Shown piece by piece: positions 9,921 to 18,594 of a stretch of 64,000 bases of DNA. Origin of the DNA: Robiginitomaculum sp. Lineage in GTDB: Bacteria > Pseudomonadota > Alphaproteobacteria > Caulobacterales > Maricaulaceae. The translations under genes were made by a program, and so were the position numbers. The number at the start of each line of letters is the position of its first letter. The first letter of the stretch is position 1. The stretch lies in the NCBI GenBank assembly GCA_015485155.1, contig WFUF01000025.1, forward strand, positions 1 to 64,000. The letters are read 5' to 3'. Below the pieces are notes generated by a model, which was not told the DNA's origin, searched no databases, and saw only the letters and a list, made by a program, of their open reading frames with translations.

Positions 9921-12044
9921 TTAGTCGTCAGTTTTTTCGCCGATGTCTTCACCGGTTTCCTGATCAACTTCTTTCATCGAAAGACGAACTTTACCGCGAT
10001 CAAAACCAAGCACTTTGACTTTGACCTTATCGCCTTCTTTGACCACATCAGAGGTGGAATTCACCCGTTCCGCAGCCAGTTGGCTGATATGAACAAGGCC
10101 GTCTTTGGGACCAAAGAAGTTCACAAAAGCCCCAAAATCCATGACTTTAACCACAGTGCCATCATAGATCACACCGGCTTCGGGTTCAGATACAATGGCC
10201 TTGATCATATCAAAGGCCTTTTTGATGCTTTCGGCATCAGAAGAAGCAACCTTGATAATGCCTTCATCGTCAATATTGACACGGGCACCAGAGACCTCAA
10301 CGATCTCGCGAATGACCTTGCCGCCAGAACCAATGACATCGCGGATTTTATCTTTGGATATCTGCATGGTTTCAATGCGCGGAGCATATTGCCCAACCTC
10401 AGCTCTGGAGTCAGACAGCGCCTTGTTCATTTCACCAAGAATATGCATGCGGCCGCCCTTGGCCTGTTCCAAAGCGTCCTGCATGATTTTTTCGGTAATG
10501 CCGGCAATTTTGATATCCATCTGCAAAGAAGTGATACCTTTTTCCGTGCCGGCCACTTTGAAATCCATGTCGCCAAGATGATCTTCATCGCCCAAAATAT
10601 CAGACAAAATAGCAAGGCCCTTGCCCTCTTTGATCAGGCCCATGGCAATGCCCGAAACCGGACGGGTCAAAGGAACCCCGGCATCCATCATCGCCAAAGA
10701 GCCACCACAAACGCTGGCCATAGAGCTGGAGCCATTGCTTTCAGTTATCTCGGAAACCAGGCGAATGGTGTATGGAAAATCTTCCTTGCTTGGCAAAACC
10801 GCCTTAAGCGCCCGCCAGGCCAGCTTGCCATGACCAATTTCCCGGCGGCCCGGAGGGCCCATACGCCGCGCTTCACCGACGGAATATGGCGGGAAATTAT
10901 AATGCAGCATAAAGTTTTCTTTGGTCAAACCGTCAAGGCCGTCGATCATTTGTTCATCTTCAGAGGTTCCCAAAGTAGCAACAACCAGCGCCTGCGTTTC
11001 ACCCCGTGTAAACAATGATGTTCCATGAGTGCGTGGCAAAACTCCGGTTTCGGCAATGATTGGACGAACTTCATCCAGCTTGCGGCCATCAATACGCTTT
11101 TTGGTTTTGATTATGGAGCCGCGCAGCACATCCGCTTCTATGGACTTTAGGACACTTGCCAAAGTGGCTTCGTCCATGCCCTCAGGGTTTGCTTCGCTTT
11201 GTCCTAATTGCTCATAGGCCGTGGCCTTGGCAGCAGCAATAGCGTCCTGGCGCTCTACCTTGTCTTTTAGCTTATAGGCACTGGTAATGGCTGCGCCAAC
11301 CAGTTTCTTTACTGCTGTCTTTTGTTTTGAATAATCCGGGCTTTCAAACTCAAACATCGGTTTTCCGGCTTTTTTGGCAAGTTTTTCGATCATTTCGATC
11401 ACTGGCTGCATAGCATCATGCCCGGCCATAACTGCGCCCAACATATCATCTTCCGATAACTCATTGGCCTGGCTTTCCACCATCATTACCGCGCTTTTAG
11501 TTCCGGCAACCACCAAATCCAGATCAGTCTCGGCCATTTCATCAAATGTCGGATTTACGATATATTCATCACCGACCAGACCTACACGAGCTCCGGCAAT
11601 CGGCCCCATAAATGGCGCACCAGAGATTGACAGTGCCGCCGATGCGGCAACCATGGCCAGAATATCAGCGTCATTTTCCTGGTCATGGCTTAGCACCGTC
11701 AAAATCACTTGGGTTTCGTTCTTAAAGCCATCTTTAAAAAGCGGGCGAATCGGACGGTCAATAAGACGCGAGGTCAAGGTATCTTTTTCAGTTGGGCGAC
11801 CCTCACGTTTGAAAAAGCCGCCAGGAATACGTCCGGCGGCATAATATTTTTCGGTATAACTTACGGTTAATGGAAAAAAGTCCATTCCCGGTTTTTGCTC
11901 TTTTGCAAAAGTAACAGCAGCCAGAACGCTGGTTTCACCATAGGTGGCCAGTACCGCTCCTTGTGCCTGACGGGCAATACGCCCGGTTTCAAGGGTCAGC
12001 GGTCGGCCTTCCCATTCAATAGTCTCTTTATGTATGTTAAACAT
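9921..12044 (-). CDS. pnp: Polyribonucleotide nucleotidyltransferase (PNPase)
   Basis: Phosphorolytic 3'-5' exoribonuclease, a core degradosome enzyme. The 707 residues hold two RNase PH-like domains joined by a helical linker, then a KH domain ([15 protein letters not shown], about 555-615) and an S1 domain (about 620-690, [18 protein letters not shown]). The C-terminus is short and acidic. AGGA lies 7 nt before the ATG. It sits 81 bp downstream of rpsO, the classic rpsO-pnp pair. Autoregulation by cleavage of a leader hairpin is known in Escherichia coli; I cannot point to the equivalent hairpin here. Confidence 0.98.
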   Translation of the reverse strand: MFNIHKETIEWEGRPLTLETGRIARQAQGAVLATYGETSVLAAVTFAKEQKPGMDFFPLTVSYTEKYYAAGRIPGGFFKREGRPTEKDTLTSRLIDRPIRPLFKDGFKNETQVILTVLSHDQENDADILAMVAASAALSISGAPFMGPIAGARVGLVGDEYIVNPTFDEMAETDLDLVVAGTKSAVMMVESQANELSEDDMLGAVMAGHDAMQPVIEMIEKLAKKAGKPMFEFESPDYSKQKTAVKKLVGAAITSAYKLKDKVERQDAIAAAKATAYEQLGQSEANPEGMDEATLASVLKSIEADVLRGSIIKTKKRIDGRKLDEVRPIIAETGVLPRTHGTSLFTRGETQALVVATLGTSEDEQMIDGLDGLTKENFMLHYNFPPYSVGEARRMGPPGRREIGHGKLAWRALKAVLPSKEDFPYTIRLVSEITESNGSSSMASVCGGSLAMMDAGVPLTRPVSGIAMGLIKEGKGLAILSDILGDEDHLGDMDFKVAGTEKGITSLQMDIKIAGITEKIMQDALEQAKGGRMHILGEMNKALSDSRAEVGQYAPRIETMQISKDKIRDVIGSGGKVIREIVEVSGARVNIDDEGIIKVASSDAESIKKAFDMIKAIVSEPEAGVIYDGTVVKVMDFGAFVNFFGPKDGLVHISQLAAERVNSTSDVVKEGDKVKVKVLGFDRGKVRLSMKEVDQETGEDIGEKTDD

Positions 12045-12125
12045 CTATTTTTCCTAACAAGACAAGTGACCGCCCCATGCGATCATGTCTTTCATTTGTA
12101 ATCTGGAAATAGCTGGTCGCCAGAA

Positions 12126-12395
12126 TTAGCGACGCAAGCCCAATTCCTTGATCAGCGCCTGGTAACGAGGCTCTGATTTGCTCTTTAGATAATCAAGCAA
12201 TTTGCGGCGAGTCGCCACCATGGTGAGCAGCCCACGACGTGAATGATTGTCTTTCTTGTGGGTTTTGAAATGCTCGGTTAAAGCTGAAATACGTTCACTT
12301 AGAATTGCTACCTGTACCTCTGGTGATCCTGTATCACCTTTGCTTTGCGCAAACTTTTTAATCAGTTTGGCTTTTTTCTCGACTGTAATCGACAT
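12126..12395 (-). CDS. rpsO: 30S ribosomal protein S15
   Basis: 89 residues, the standard S15 length. It has the [15 protein letters not shown] segment and the [12 protein letters not shown] motif that contacts the 16S rRNA three-way junction. A strong GAGGAG lies 7-8 nt before the ATG. It starts 10 bp after the truB stop, so it is part of rbfA-truB-rpsO-pnp. Confidence 0.98.
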   Translation of the reverse strand: MSITVEKKAKLIKKFAQSKGDTGSPEVQVAILSERISALTEHFKTHKKDNHSRRGLLTMVATRRKLLDYLKSKSEPRYQALIKELGLRR

Positions 12396-12405
12396 CGGTT
12401 TCTCC

Positions 12406-13323
12406 TCAAATAAGATTAAACACGCGAAACGGATGCAAACACCCGTCTTGCAACTTCATCAGGGCCAGCAAAACCCCAGACTTTTTGGCCGCAATCACGG
12501 TTTCATTTCCATGCTTTGCGATCAGATCATCAGGAGCCAAAATGGCCCGTCCCTGGCAAATGTTGTCAGCCTGATTGTCGGTTACGGCCAGCGCCGGGAT
12601 GTCGGCCAGCGCGGTCTCAACCGGCAGGTCCGGCTCATAAGCTGGCGCCTTATGCACCATTTCTTTTAGTTCGTCGAGTGTTATTGCTGTGCAAATTTCA
12701 AATGGCCCAACCCGCGTGCGCCGTAACTTGCTAACGTGGCCATCAACACCGCAGGCGGCACAAATATCACGGGCCAGTGACCGTATATACGTACCCTTGC
12801 CACAGTTTACGATAAAACTGGCACTGTCATGTCTTTCCTTGTCCAGCAATTGCAGATCAGATATTTCCACCTGTCTGGGTTTCATCTCAACCGGCTTGCC
12901 TTCTCTGGCCAGCTTATACGCGCGCTGCCCGTTTACATGTATGGCTGAAAAAACTGGTGGAACCTGCTCTATTTTGCCAAGAAATTGCGGTAACACTTCG
13001 CGTAAGTCAGCAATATCCGGAAGCCTTGAACTACGGGCAATTACCTTGCCTTCGGCGTCCATTGTATCTGTGCTGCTACCGAACAGAATCGTAAATTCAT
13101 ATTGTTTGCTCGCATCCATAATATAAGGGATGGTCTTGGTAGCCTCGCCAAAGGCCAGAGGTAAAACCCCGGTTGCCAGCGGGTCCAGCGTACCGGCATG
13201 GCCAGCCTTTTTGGCATCAAGCAACCATCTGGCATGACCTAGAGCCTTGGTTGAGGAAATACCGGCATCCTTATCCAGAACCAGCCATCCTGAAACATTG
13301 CGGCCCTTTTTGCGGCGGCCCAT
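12406..13323 (-). CDS. truB: tRNA pseudouridine(55) synthase TruB
   Basis: Converts U55 of tRNA T-loops to pseudouridine. 305 residues. The catalytic aspartate lies in [11 protein letters not shown] (Asp47). The RRTRVGPF motif of the family and a C-terminal PUA-like region are visible. It begins 3 bp after the rbfA stop and ends 10 bp before rpsO. Confidence 0.96.
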   Translation of the reverse strand: MGRRKKGRNVSGWLVLDKDAGISSTKALGHARWLLDAKKAGHAGTLDPLATGVLPLAFGEATKTIPYIMDASKQYEFTILFGSSTDTMDAEGKVIARSSRLPDIADLREVLPQFLGKIEQVPPVFSAIHVNGQRAYKLAREGKPVEMKPRQVEISDLQLLDKERHDSASFIVNCGKGTYIRSLARDICAACGVDGHVSKLRRTRVGPFEICTAITLDELKEMVHKAPAYEPDLPVETALADIPALAVTDNQADNICQGRAILAPDDLIAKHGNETVIAAKKSGVLLALMKLQDGCLHPFRVFNLI

Positions 13324-13326
13324 GTC

Positions 13327-13728
13327 TTATTCACCATCTGTTTTAAGGTCGCGAACCACTTCCGGGCGGTGCAATAGCTCATTCATAGCACTGGCGGTTT
13401 CAAAACTATTGTCCGCAGAAAACCTAAGCCGTGGTGTAAACTTCATGGTCAATTCACGGCCCAGCCGGCTGCTTAAAAATTTTGAGCACCTGTTTAATGC
13501 ATTTACGGTTTTTTGCGTATCACCACCACCTAAGGGCGCGCAAAAAACCTGGGCATGACGCAGATCGGGGGAGCATCTTACCTCGGATATAGTAACAGAT
13601 ACGCCGCTTAAATCCTTATCTCGCAATTCCTCGCGGGCAAGAATATCCACCAATGCATGACGAACCAGTTCACCGGCACGTAATTGGCGCTGGCTTGGCA
13701 TTCGGGATTTTCTCTTTTTATTTGACAT
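13327..13728 (-). CDS. rbfA: Ribosome-binding factor A
   Basis: Late 30S maturation factor. 133 residues from the ATG at 13728 (MSNKKRKSR); a longer in-frame reading adds 26 residues that do not look like the family. The KH-like core includes VSVTISEVRCSPDLRHAQVF and the FTPRLRFSAD end motif. It is first in rbfA-truB-rpsO-pnp. infB, usually immediately upstream, is absent; a 549-bp gene-poor stretch lies there instead. Confidence 0.94.
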   Translation of the reverse strand: MSNKKRKSRMPSQRQLRAGELVRHALVDILAREELRDKDLSGVSVTISEVRCSPDLRHAQVFCAPLGGGDTQKTVNALNRCSKFLSSRLGRELTMKFTPRLRFSADNSFETASAMNELLHRPEVVRDLKTDGE

Positions 13729-13804
13729 TATCAGACTGCTTTTCAGGAAAGCGCGCAGACTTAGCGCTTCACGATAAATTACGCAAGTAAGCACTAGCCT
13801 AAAC

Positions 13805-13967
13805 AAGGGTCACCTTCAAAGGTCAGACCAAGGGTTCGGCCAAGGGTCACCGACCCTTAAAGGGTGAGTCTCACTGCCCCTTGGGTTGCCTTATAAAAAT
13901 ACTAAAAAACCCAAAATAATAAAAAAACAACCCTAAAACGACCCTTATTGTCCCTTGTTGACCCTTT
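13805..13967. repeat. Cluster of AAGGGTC/GACCCTT heptamers upstream of rbfA
   Basis: Forward copies: AAGGGTCA at 13805 and 13842, AAGGGTT at 13830, AAAGGGTG at 13859. Inverted copies: GACCCTT at 13852, 13940 and 13960, and GTCCCTT at 13950. The pair at 13852-13865 forms a small palindrome (ACCCTTAAAGGGT). The density in 163 bp is far above chance for a heptamer. It could be iterated operator sites for the rbfA operon or degenerate repeat DNA. No named binding motif was recognised. Confidence 0.55.
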
Positions 13968-14053
13968 ATATCCGGGGATAAGTTTGAAAAGCTGCCTGTG
14001 GCTCGGTGATCTGTTAAAATATAAGGAGCTGACAGTGAAATTTAGCTGCCAGC

Positions 14054-14105
14054 GCGCTCTTTGACAGGTAAATATGATCTAACTTGAGAAAACCACAGGG
14101 TTTTC
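14054..14105 (+). promoter_or_regulatory. rRNA boxA-like sequence and hairpin in a gene-poor gap
   Basis: GCGCTCTTTGACAG (14054-14067) resembles the boxA antitermination element (GCTCTTTGACA) of alphaproteobacterial rRNA leaders, but no rRNA gene follows. Twenty bases on, GAAAACC-ACAG-GGTTTTC (14088-14105) forms a perfect 7-bp hairpin. A second perfect hairpin, GCACAT/ATGTGC, lies near 14138-14155. The rest of 13968-14277 shows no convincing gene. The element could be the relic of an rRNA leader or part of a small transcript. Confidence 0.35.
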
Positions 14106-14277
14106 TTCAATAAGTAATAGGTATTAGCTGCTCTTGGCACATATGAAAATGTGCACTTGCCTGAACCGCTGGCATTTGCGTTATTCACTTATACGCCGGG
14201 GAAAAGCAGAGCGCCTTTTTATCAGCGCTCTTTTGAACAAAATTTTGGCTATTGCGCCCTAAAGCATCTTGAAAAAA

Positions 14278-14823
14278 TCAATTATGCGGGTGGGGCTCAG
14301 AATTTGGGGCCGGATTGCTATAAGGATCCTGGTAGCCAGCCTGCGCTTTGGGAATTACCCTTGTGCGCTCGCCATATTCGACCCAGACCGGAGTGCCGTT
14401 GGGAATTGGGTAGTCACCGCCAGCTTGAGCAATTGAAATATACTCACCATCGCGATCAAGCCGTATTGAATAGGAGAAACCCTGACTTTCGGTTGCGCTT
14501 TTCTCAACTGCTGATCCCAATAATCCGCCTGCGATTGCGCCAACAATAGCACCTACAGCGCGCCCTGTATTGTCACCGCCAAGCTCGGAGCCGGCAAGAC
14601 CGCCAATAGCTGCACCGCCAACCGTACCAACACCGCTTTTTGTGCCCTCAATACGAATCGGGCGACTGGACATAATCACACCAGAATCAGAACGGGAAAT
14701 CTGACCAACACTGCTTCGGCTATAGCTGCCTGCACCAAGATCCGAGGCACAAGCCCCAAGTAACAAGGCAGAAGAAAGTGCGGTGACACCAAGAAAACGG
14801 CGAGGTGAGGTCAGATTTAACAT
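14278..14823 (-). CDS. Glycine-zipper outer-membrane lipoprotein (SlyB-like)
   Basis: 181 residues from the ATG at 14823. The longer in-frame reading overlaps rsmB and lacks a signal at its start. The signal peptide ends in the lipobox LLGAC, so Cys25 is the likely lipidated residue. Residues 70-105 form a glycine-zipper pair of helices (GAAIGGLAGSELGG, GAIVGAIAGGLLGS). A domain ending in VWVEYGER follows. SlyB/Pcp-type proteins stabilise the outer membrane under stress. Its signal and zipper are clear; the exact role is inferred from the family. Confidence 0.85.
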   Translation of the reverse strand: MLNLTSPRRFLGVTALSSALLLGACASDLGAGSYSRSSVGQISRSDSGVIMSSRPIRIEGTKSGVGTVGGAAIGGLAGSELGGDNTGRAVGAIVGAIAGGLLGSAVEKSATESQGFSYSIRLDRDGEYISIAQAGGDYPIPNGTPVWVEYGERTRVIPKAQAGYQDPYSNPAPNSEPHPHN

Positions 14824-14929
14824 GGGAGTCAGTCCTGTTTTACAAGAAAATGAAAGCCTGATTGTCAGTGTATCCAGCTTATTCTGAATGAAGTCTGAAC
14901 AAAACCCACCCTGTAAGGCAGCAGCGGCA

Positions 14930-16231
14930 TTACGGCTTGTGCAACAAGGCAATGTAGAAGCTGTCCATTGAGCCTTTGACTTGATCTGTGCCAGGGGCAA
15001 TGCGAACAGCTCCGGCGCTTAAAAATGGCTTTATAAAAGGGTGTTTTTCCGGACAAATGGGCTGTTGAACCATGTTTGTTTCAGCAAGCAGGCGCTCAAT
15101 CACCTGTTCGCCCTCTTCGGGTTGTGCCGAGCATACGCAATACACCATGCGGCCTTCCGGGCGCAACAAATCAGCAGCATGAACAGCAATAGCCAATTGT
15201 TGTAAGCCATAGGCGGCAATATCCTTGGCGCGGCGATTATACAAAACATCAGGATGGTGGCGAAAAATGCCGGTAGCCGAGCACGGAGCATCAAGCAGAA
15301 CAGCGTCAAACTTCTGCTCTACCTGCCAGATAGAGGCATCAGCGCAGATAATGTTCGCGTCCAACGCTGTCCTATGCAAATTTTCGTGCAATCTTTTAAG
15401 ACGGCCCTCATTACTGTCAATTGCGGTTACTTTTGCACCAAGGCTTGCCAATTGCATGGTTTTGCCGCCCGGCGCTGCGCACAGATCGGCGATGGCCTCG
15501 CCCGGCTGCGGATCAAGAATTTGCACCGGCAATGCCGCGCTTGCATCTTGTACTATCCACTGGCCCGTATCATAGCCTTTAAGATCATTAACCCGGCCCC
15601 TGTGCTGCAGGCGTAGAGTTTGCGAACCAATGCGAACGGCACCAAGCTGTTCCTGCCAGGACGACACATGGCGCAATACCGTCAGATCAAGCGCTGGGGG
15701 CTCCTGCATGGCCAAGGCGGCCCGCCTGCTGGTTCCGCTGCCATAAATCCTGTCCCAGTCCTGTGCCGGCCATTGTGGAATATTGCTGTCAATGCAGGTT
15801 CCAGCCAGCAAAGCCTCGCCTTCGCGGACAATTTTGCGAAGAACGGCATTGATCAAGCCCTTATATGGCTTACAGCCACGCAAGCGATCAGCCAATTGCA
15901 CAAAAGAATGAACCACTCCATGAGGGGCCGAGCGCAAAAACAGCAATTCTGCTGCCCCTGCTCGCAAAATAAGCCGCGGGGTTACGGCCTGTTTTGGCAA
16001 TGGCTTTGCAATTAGCTGGCCTAAAACCTGATCTATCTGCCCCAGCCGGCGAATGCTATTGCCAAGAATTGCCCGGCATAAAGCCTTGTCACGGGAATCA
16101 AGACTTGCAAAACGCTGATCCTGCTCGAAGAACACATCCAGTGCCTTGTGGCGACCAAACACCCATTCCAGCGCCCGTACAGCACAAGCACGAGAGCGAG
16201 AGTGCCGCAATTTTTCATTGTCATTTCTCAT
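14930..16231 (-). CDS. rsmB: 16S rRNA (cytosine-967-C5)-methyltransferase RsmB
   Basis: About 433 residues. The N-terminal NusB-like RNA-binding domain (about 10-140) is followed by a SAM-dependent methyltransferase. Visible motifs are CAAPGGKT (motif I), the DAPCSATG motif IV cysteine that assists product release, and YCVCSAQPEEGE, whose cysteine is the catalytic nucleophile (usually TCS, here VCS). The ATG at 16231 was chosen over one ten codons upstream because the family usually begins about here; either is possible. Divergent from the SDHAF4-like gene. Confidence 0.93.
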   Translation of the reverse strand: MRNDNEKLRHSRSRACAVRALEWVFGRHKALDVFFEQDQRFASLDSRDKALCRAILGNSIRRLGQIDQVLGQLIAKPLPKQAVTPRLILRAGAAELLFLRSAPHGVVHSFVQLADRLRGCKPYKGLINAVLRKIVREGEALLAGTCIDSNIPQWPAQDWDRIYGSGTSRRAALAMQEPPALDLTVLRHVSSWQEQLGAVRIGSQTLRLQHRGRVNDLKGYDTGQWIVQDASAALPVQILDPQPGEAIADLCAAPGGKTMQLASLGAKVTAIDSNEGRLKRLHENLHRTALDANIICADASIWQVEQKFDAVLLDAPCSATGIFRHHPDVLYNRRAKDIAAYGLQQLAIAVHAADLLRPEGRMVYCVCSAQPEEGEQVIERLLAETNMVQQPICPEKHPFIKPFLSAGAVRIAPGTDQVKGSMDSFYIALLHKP

Positions 16232-16284
16232 CAACGATCCATACTCAGGCTTTGCAACCATTGTAAAGCGACAGGCACAGAATC

Positions 16285-16476
16285 ATGACCACACAAAATG
16301 ACGATTTGCAGAAAATTCATAGAAAGAATGCGCAGAATGCTCTGGCTGAAGCTGCTGAACGGCGTGCCGCTACCAGGAAAAAGGCCAAACTTCCCAAAGA
16401 GGTCTGCAAACAACGAAAGGCAGAGCCAACCCGCTATGGTGATTGGGAACGCAATGGCATTGCCAGCGATTTTTGA
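16285..16476 (+). CDS. DUF1674 / SDHAF4-like succinate dehydrogenase assembly factor
   Basis: 63 residues, charged and helical for 45 residues, ending in EPTRYGDWERNGIASDF. This is the diagnostic C-terminus of DUF1674, the family of mitochondrial Sdh8/SDHAF4, which binds free flavinylated SdhA and limits its autoxidation before complex II is assembled. The usual GP just before EPTRYGDW is replaced by KA. The sdh genes are not in the window. It is divergent from rsmB, with 53 bp between starts. Confidence 0.9.
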   Translation: MTTQNDDLQKIHRKNAQNALAEAAERRAATRKKAKLPKEVCKQRKAEPTRYGDWERNGIASDF

Positions 16477-16563
16477 AACAACCAATTGTTTCAGAAAGGG
16501 CGGCACGCAGCTTGCTGAAACAGGGCTATATTGTGTTAATCTGGGAATTAAGTGGAGAAAACC

Positions 16564-17535
16564 ATGCGGCTCTCATCTATTGTTATCAAACTGGCCTTAT
16601 TTGCTGTTCCCGCAACTTTCGCATCAGCAGTCAGTGCTGATGGCCGGGAGGCTTGCCAGCAGAGCGCTGCTTCAGCCTCTTTGGACAGTATAAATTGCTC
16701 TGGCAGATGGGTGGCGGCTGATGGCACCTTGTTGGGTGCCGTTCCTGATCCACGCGATACGCCCAAAACACCGTATAGAGGGTCTGGACGCTCTGCAAAA
16801 GTATGGAGCTCTGATGGCGCTTACACCCAGAATCTGCACCAGGCTGAGCAATCACGTATTTGGCGGTCTGTAAGCCCTGAACAAAGTGTTCCTCTGCACC
16901 AACAAGGCAGCGTTCGGGTAATTCGAGGAGCACAGCAACACACCGTTCATCCGGGAAGCTCCAGCTATTACTCTGGTGAACTGTTAGGGGCAGAACATCA
17001 CCGCTCTGGCTCACAAATTATCACCTCCACGGCCCGGCACCTGCCTGATTATTGCAACCATGTTGGCCAGCAACAGTTTTACAGTTCTTCAGCATTTGGT
17101 TCTGGATGCTTTAGCTATGATGAACACGGGCAGGCACAAACCGTACCATGCCCGGCAAATATTAGCTCCGGTCATGAATTCTCACAGCAATCCCACGTCG
17201 AAGTGTGGGCCAATGTCCAGCAACATCATGCAGGAGGCCAGATTCAACATGGCTATCAAGACAACCATGTGATCAAAAACGACGCCTTCTTTGCCACCTT
17301 AAACGGCGGTGTTGGCTCCGATGGCGGGGTGTTTTACGGTGGAGGTGGTTATGGTTATGGCTATGGCGCATCCACAAGTGTTTTGGGTCAGGCTCCCCTG
17401 TTGCGCTTTGGCGGTCAGCGCAAAGGCGGTGGCGAAAAACGCCACGGTGGTGGTAAAAAGGGTGGCCACGGTGGTGGCAAAAAGGGCGGTCACGGCGGCG
17501 GTAAAATGGGCGGTTATGGCGGCGGCGGGCACTAG
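16564..17535 (+). CDS. Secreted Gly/His/Lys-rich repeat protein of unknown function
   Basis: 323 residues from the ATG at 16564, which has GGAG six bases upstream; the GTG at 16552 lies before that site. A signal peptide ends near AVSA (about residue 25). The mature part has a few cysteines (CQQSA, SINCSG, YCNH, GSGCFSY, TVPCPA) and is rich in His, Gln and Ser. The C-terminus holds three HGGGKKGG-type octapeptides and then GGYGGGGH. I do not recognise the family. The His/Gly tail could bind metal or be a flexible surface segment. It is single, with no operon partner. Confidence 0.7.
   Translation: MRLSSIVIKLALFAVPATFASAVSADGREACQQSAASASLDSINCSGRWVAADGTLLGAVPDPRDTPKTPYRGSGRSAKVWSSDGAYTQNLHQAEQSRIWRSVSPEQSVPLHQQGSVRVIRGAQQHTVHPGSSSYYSGELLGAEHHRSGSQIITSTARHLPDYCNHVGQQQFYSSSAFGSGCFSYDEHGQAQTVPCPANISSGHEFSQQSHVEVWANVQQHHAGGQIQHGYQDNHVIKNDAFFATLNGGVGSDGGVFYGGGGYGYGYGASTSVLGQAPLLRFGGQRKGGGEKRHGGGKKGGHGGGKKGGHGGGKMGGYGGGGH
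17443..17514 (+). repeat. 24-bp in-frame tandem repeat encoding HGGGKKGG
   Basis: Three adjacent 24-bp units (starts 17443, 17467, 17491) encode HGGGKKGG, HGGGKKGG and HGGGKMGG. They are followed by a decayed unit reading YGGGGH and the stop. Such arrays readily change copy number by slippage. Confidence 0.9.
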
Positions 17536-17539
17536 CCCG

Positions 17540-17590
17540 CCCTTAAAGCAGCCGCTAGACGATAGGACATTAAAAGAGCCCCACTTTTGC
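17540..17590. repeat. Mosaic intergenic repeat locus 2
   Basis: One copy of module B (CTTAAAGCAGCCGCTAGACG and GATAGGACATTAAAAGAG) is joined to the CCCACTTTTGCT arm of the palindromic module. The orientation is as at loci 1 and 4. It lies between two convergent genes. Confidence 0.8.
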
Positions 17591-17599
17591 TTGTAAACG

Positions 17600-18484
17600 C
17601 TAGGCTAGGCACAGTGCCGATAGGTTCAAATGACCATTCTGAACTGGCGGGCACCAGTAATTGGCACCAGTAATTGGTCGTGAGAACCGAAACAAACCAT
17701 CAACAATACCATCGTCAAGACCTACCATGCGGCGCATCTGGGCCTCAAATGCGTCAAATGATTTGCCAAAGGCCACAAAATTAAGCCCTTCGCCGGTTTC
17801 ATTGGCCCAAGGCATGGAGCGCCGCAGCAAGAAAGCTTCCGGCTCAAAGTCTTCCTGAGCAGTTCGTTTAACATGGGCAAAAGCCGGAGCATTAGCCAGT
17901 TCCAGATTATCGCTTTGCCTGCGCCCAATAATATTGTCCTGATCCTGTTGCGATAAAGCTGCCATGGCGTTTAAGTCATGTTTCCATTTTTGAACAGCTA
18001 CAAAGCTGGATCCTGATAATTGCTTGTCATGGCCTGCATAAAGGGCGGCAGCGATTGCGTCGTCTCCTTGCGGGTTTTCGGTTCCATCTTCATAGCCACT
18101 TAAGTCCAGTCCTGTTTTGTACAAGAAGCCATCAAGCAAATGAGTTGTGTAGAACGCTTCTTGCAACAGGTTTTGACAGGTTCTGGCGGCGTGCATGGCT
18201 TGGCCCGGATCGGTTGCGCGACTCCATATCCAAAGGTCGGTTTGCGTGGATGGTATTTCACAGCCAACACCGGTTAAGGAGGTAAATGCTCGGTGTTGAG
18301 CCAATGGTAGTCCAAGTTCCCGAACCAGAGCCGGGCCAAGCCCGATAACAAATTGCTCACCCAGATTTAGCCTGGCCAATTTACGCAAGGCAGATGCCTT
18401 GTCGGCGCCAGGTATTGCAAACATTTCCAGATATCTTGCGTGTTCTGGCAGATCAGCCAGTATTCCTGCTTGCGCCGTGTCCAT
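17600..18484 (-). CDS. DyP-type heme peroxidase
   Basis: 294 residues. The signature GYEDGTENP near 130-138 contains the catalytic aspartate of the family, and HVKRT near 203 carries the probable proximal heme histidine. These place it among the short bacterial (YfeX/class B-like) DyPs. No Tat or Sec signal is evident, so it is probably cytoplasmic. The ATG has AGGAG at ideal spacing. No encapsulin gene, a common DyP partner, is adjacent. It is divergent from the flavoprotein, with 110 bp between them. Confidence 0.92.
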   Translation of the reverse strand: MDTAQAGILADLPEHARYLEMFAIPGADKASALRKLARLNLGEQFVIGLGPALVRELGLPLAQHRAFTSLTGVGCEIPSTQTDLWIWSRATDPGQAMHAARTCQNLLQEAFYTTHLLDGFLYKTGLDLSGYEDGTENPQGDDAIAAALYAGHDKQLSGSSFVAVQKWKHDLNAMAALSQQDQDNIIGRRQSDNLELANAPAFAHVKRTAQEDFEPEAFLLRRSMPWANETGEGLNFVAFGKSFDAFEAQMRRMVGLDDGIVDGLFRFSRPITGANYWCPPVQNGHLNLSALCLA

Positions 18485-18594
18485 TGCAATCTCCTGTTAT
18501 TAAATCACTTTCATATGCAAGTGAGCCGGTTTTTATTTTATGGTCAAGCCCTGTTACTTTAAGTAAAATCCTGCCGGTGAGTACGGGGGGCGAT

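Noticed and set aside
14143-14262. 39-codon frame with a cysteine-rich start (MKMCTC)
   Set aside because: No Shine-Dalgarno, begins inside a hairpin, and does not resemble a known small protein; left as unsupported.
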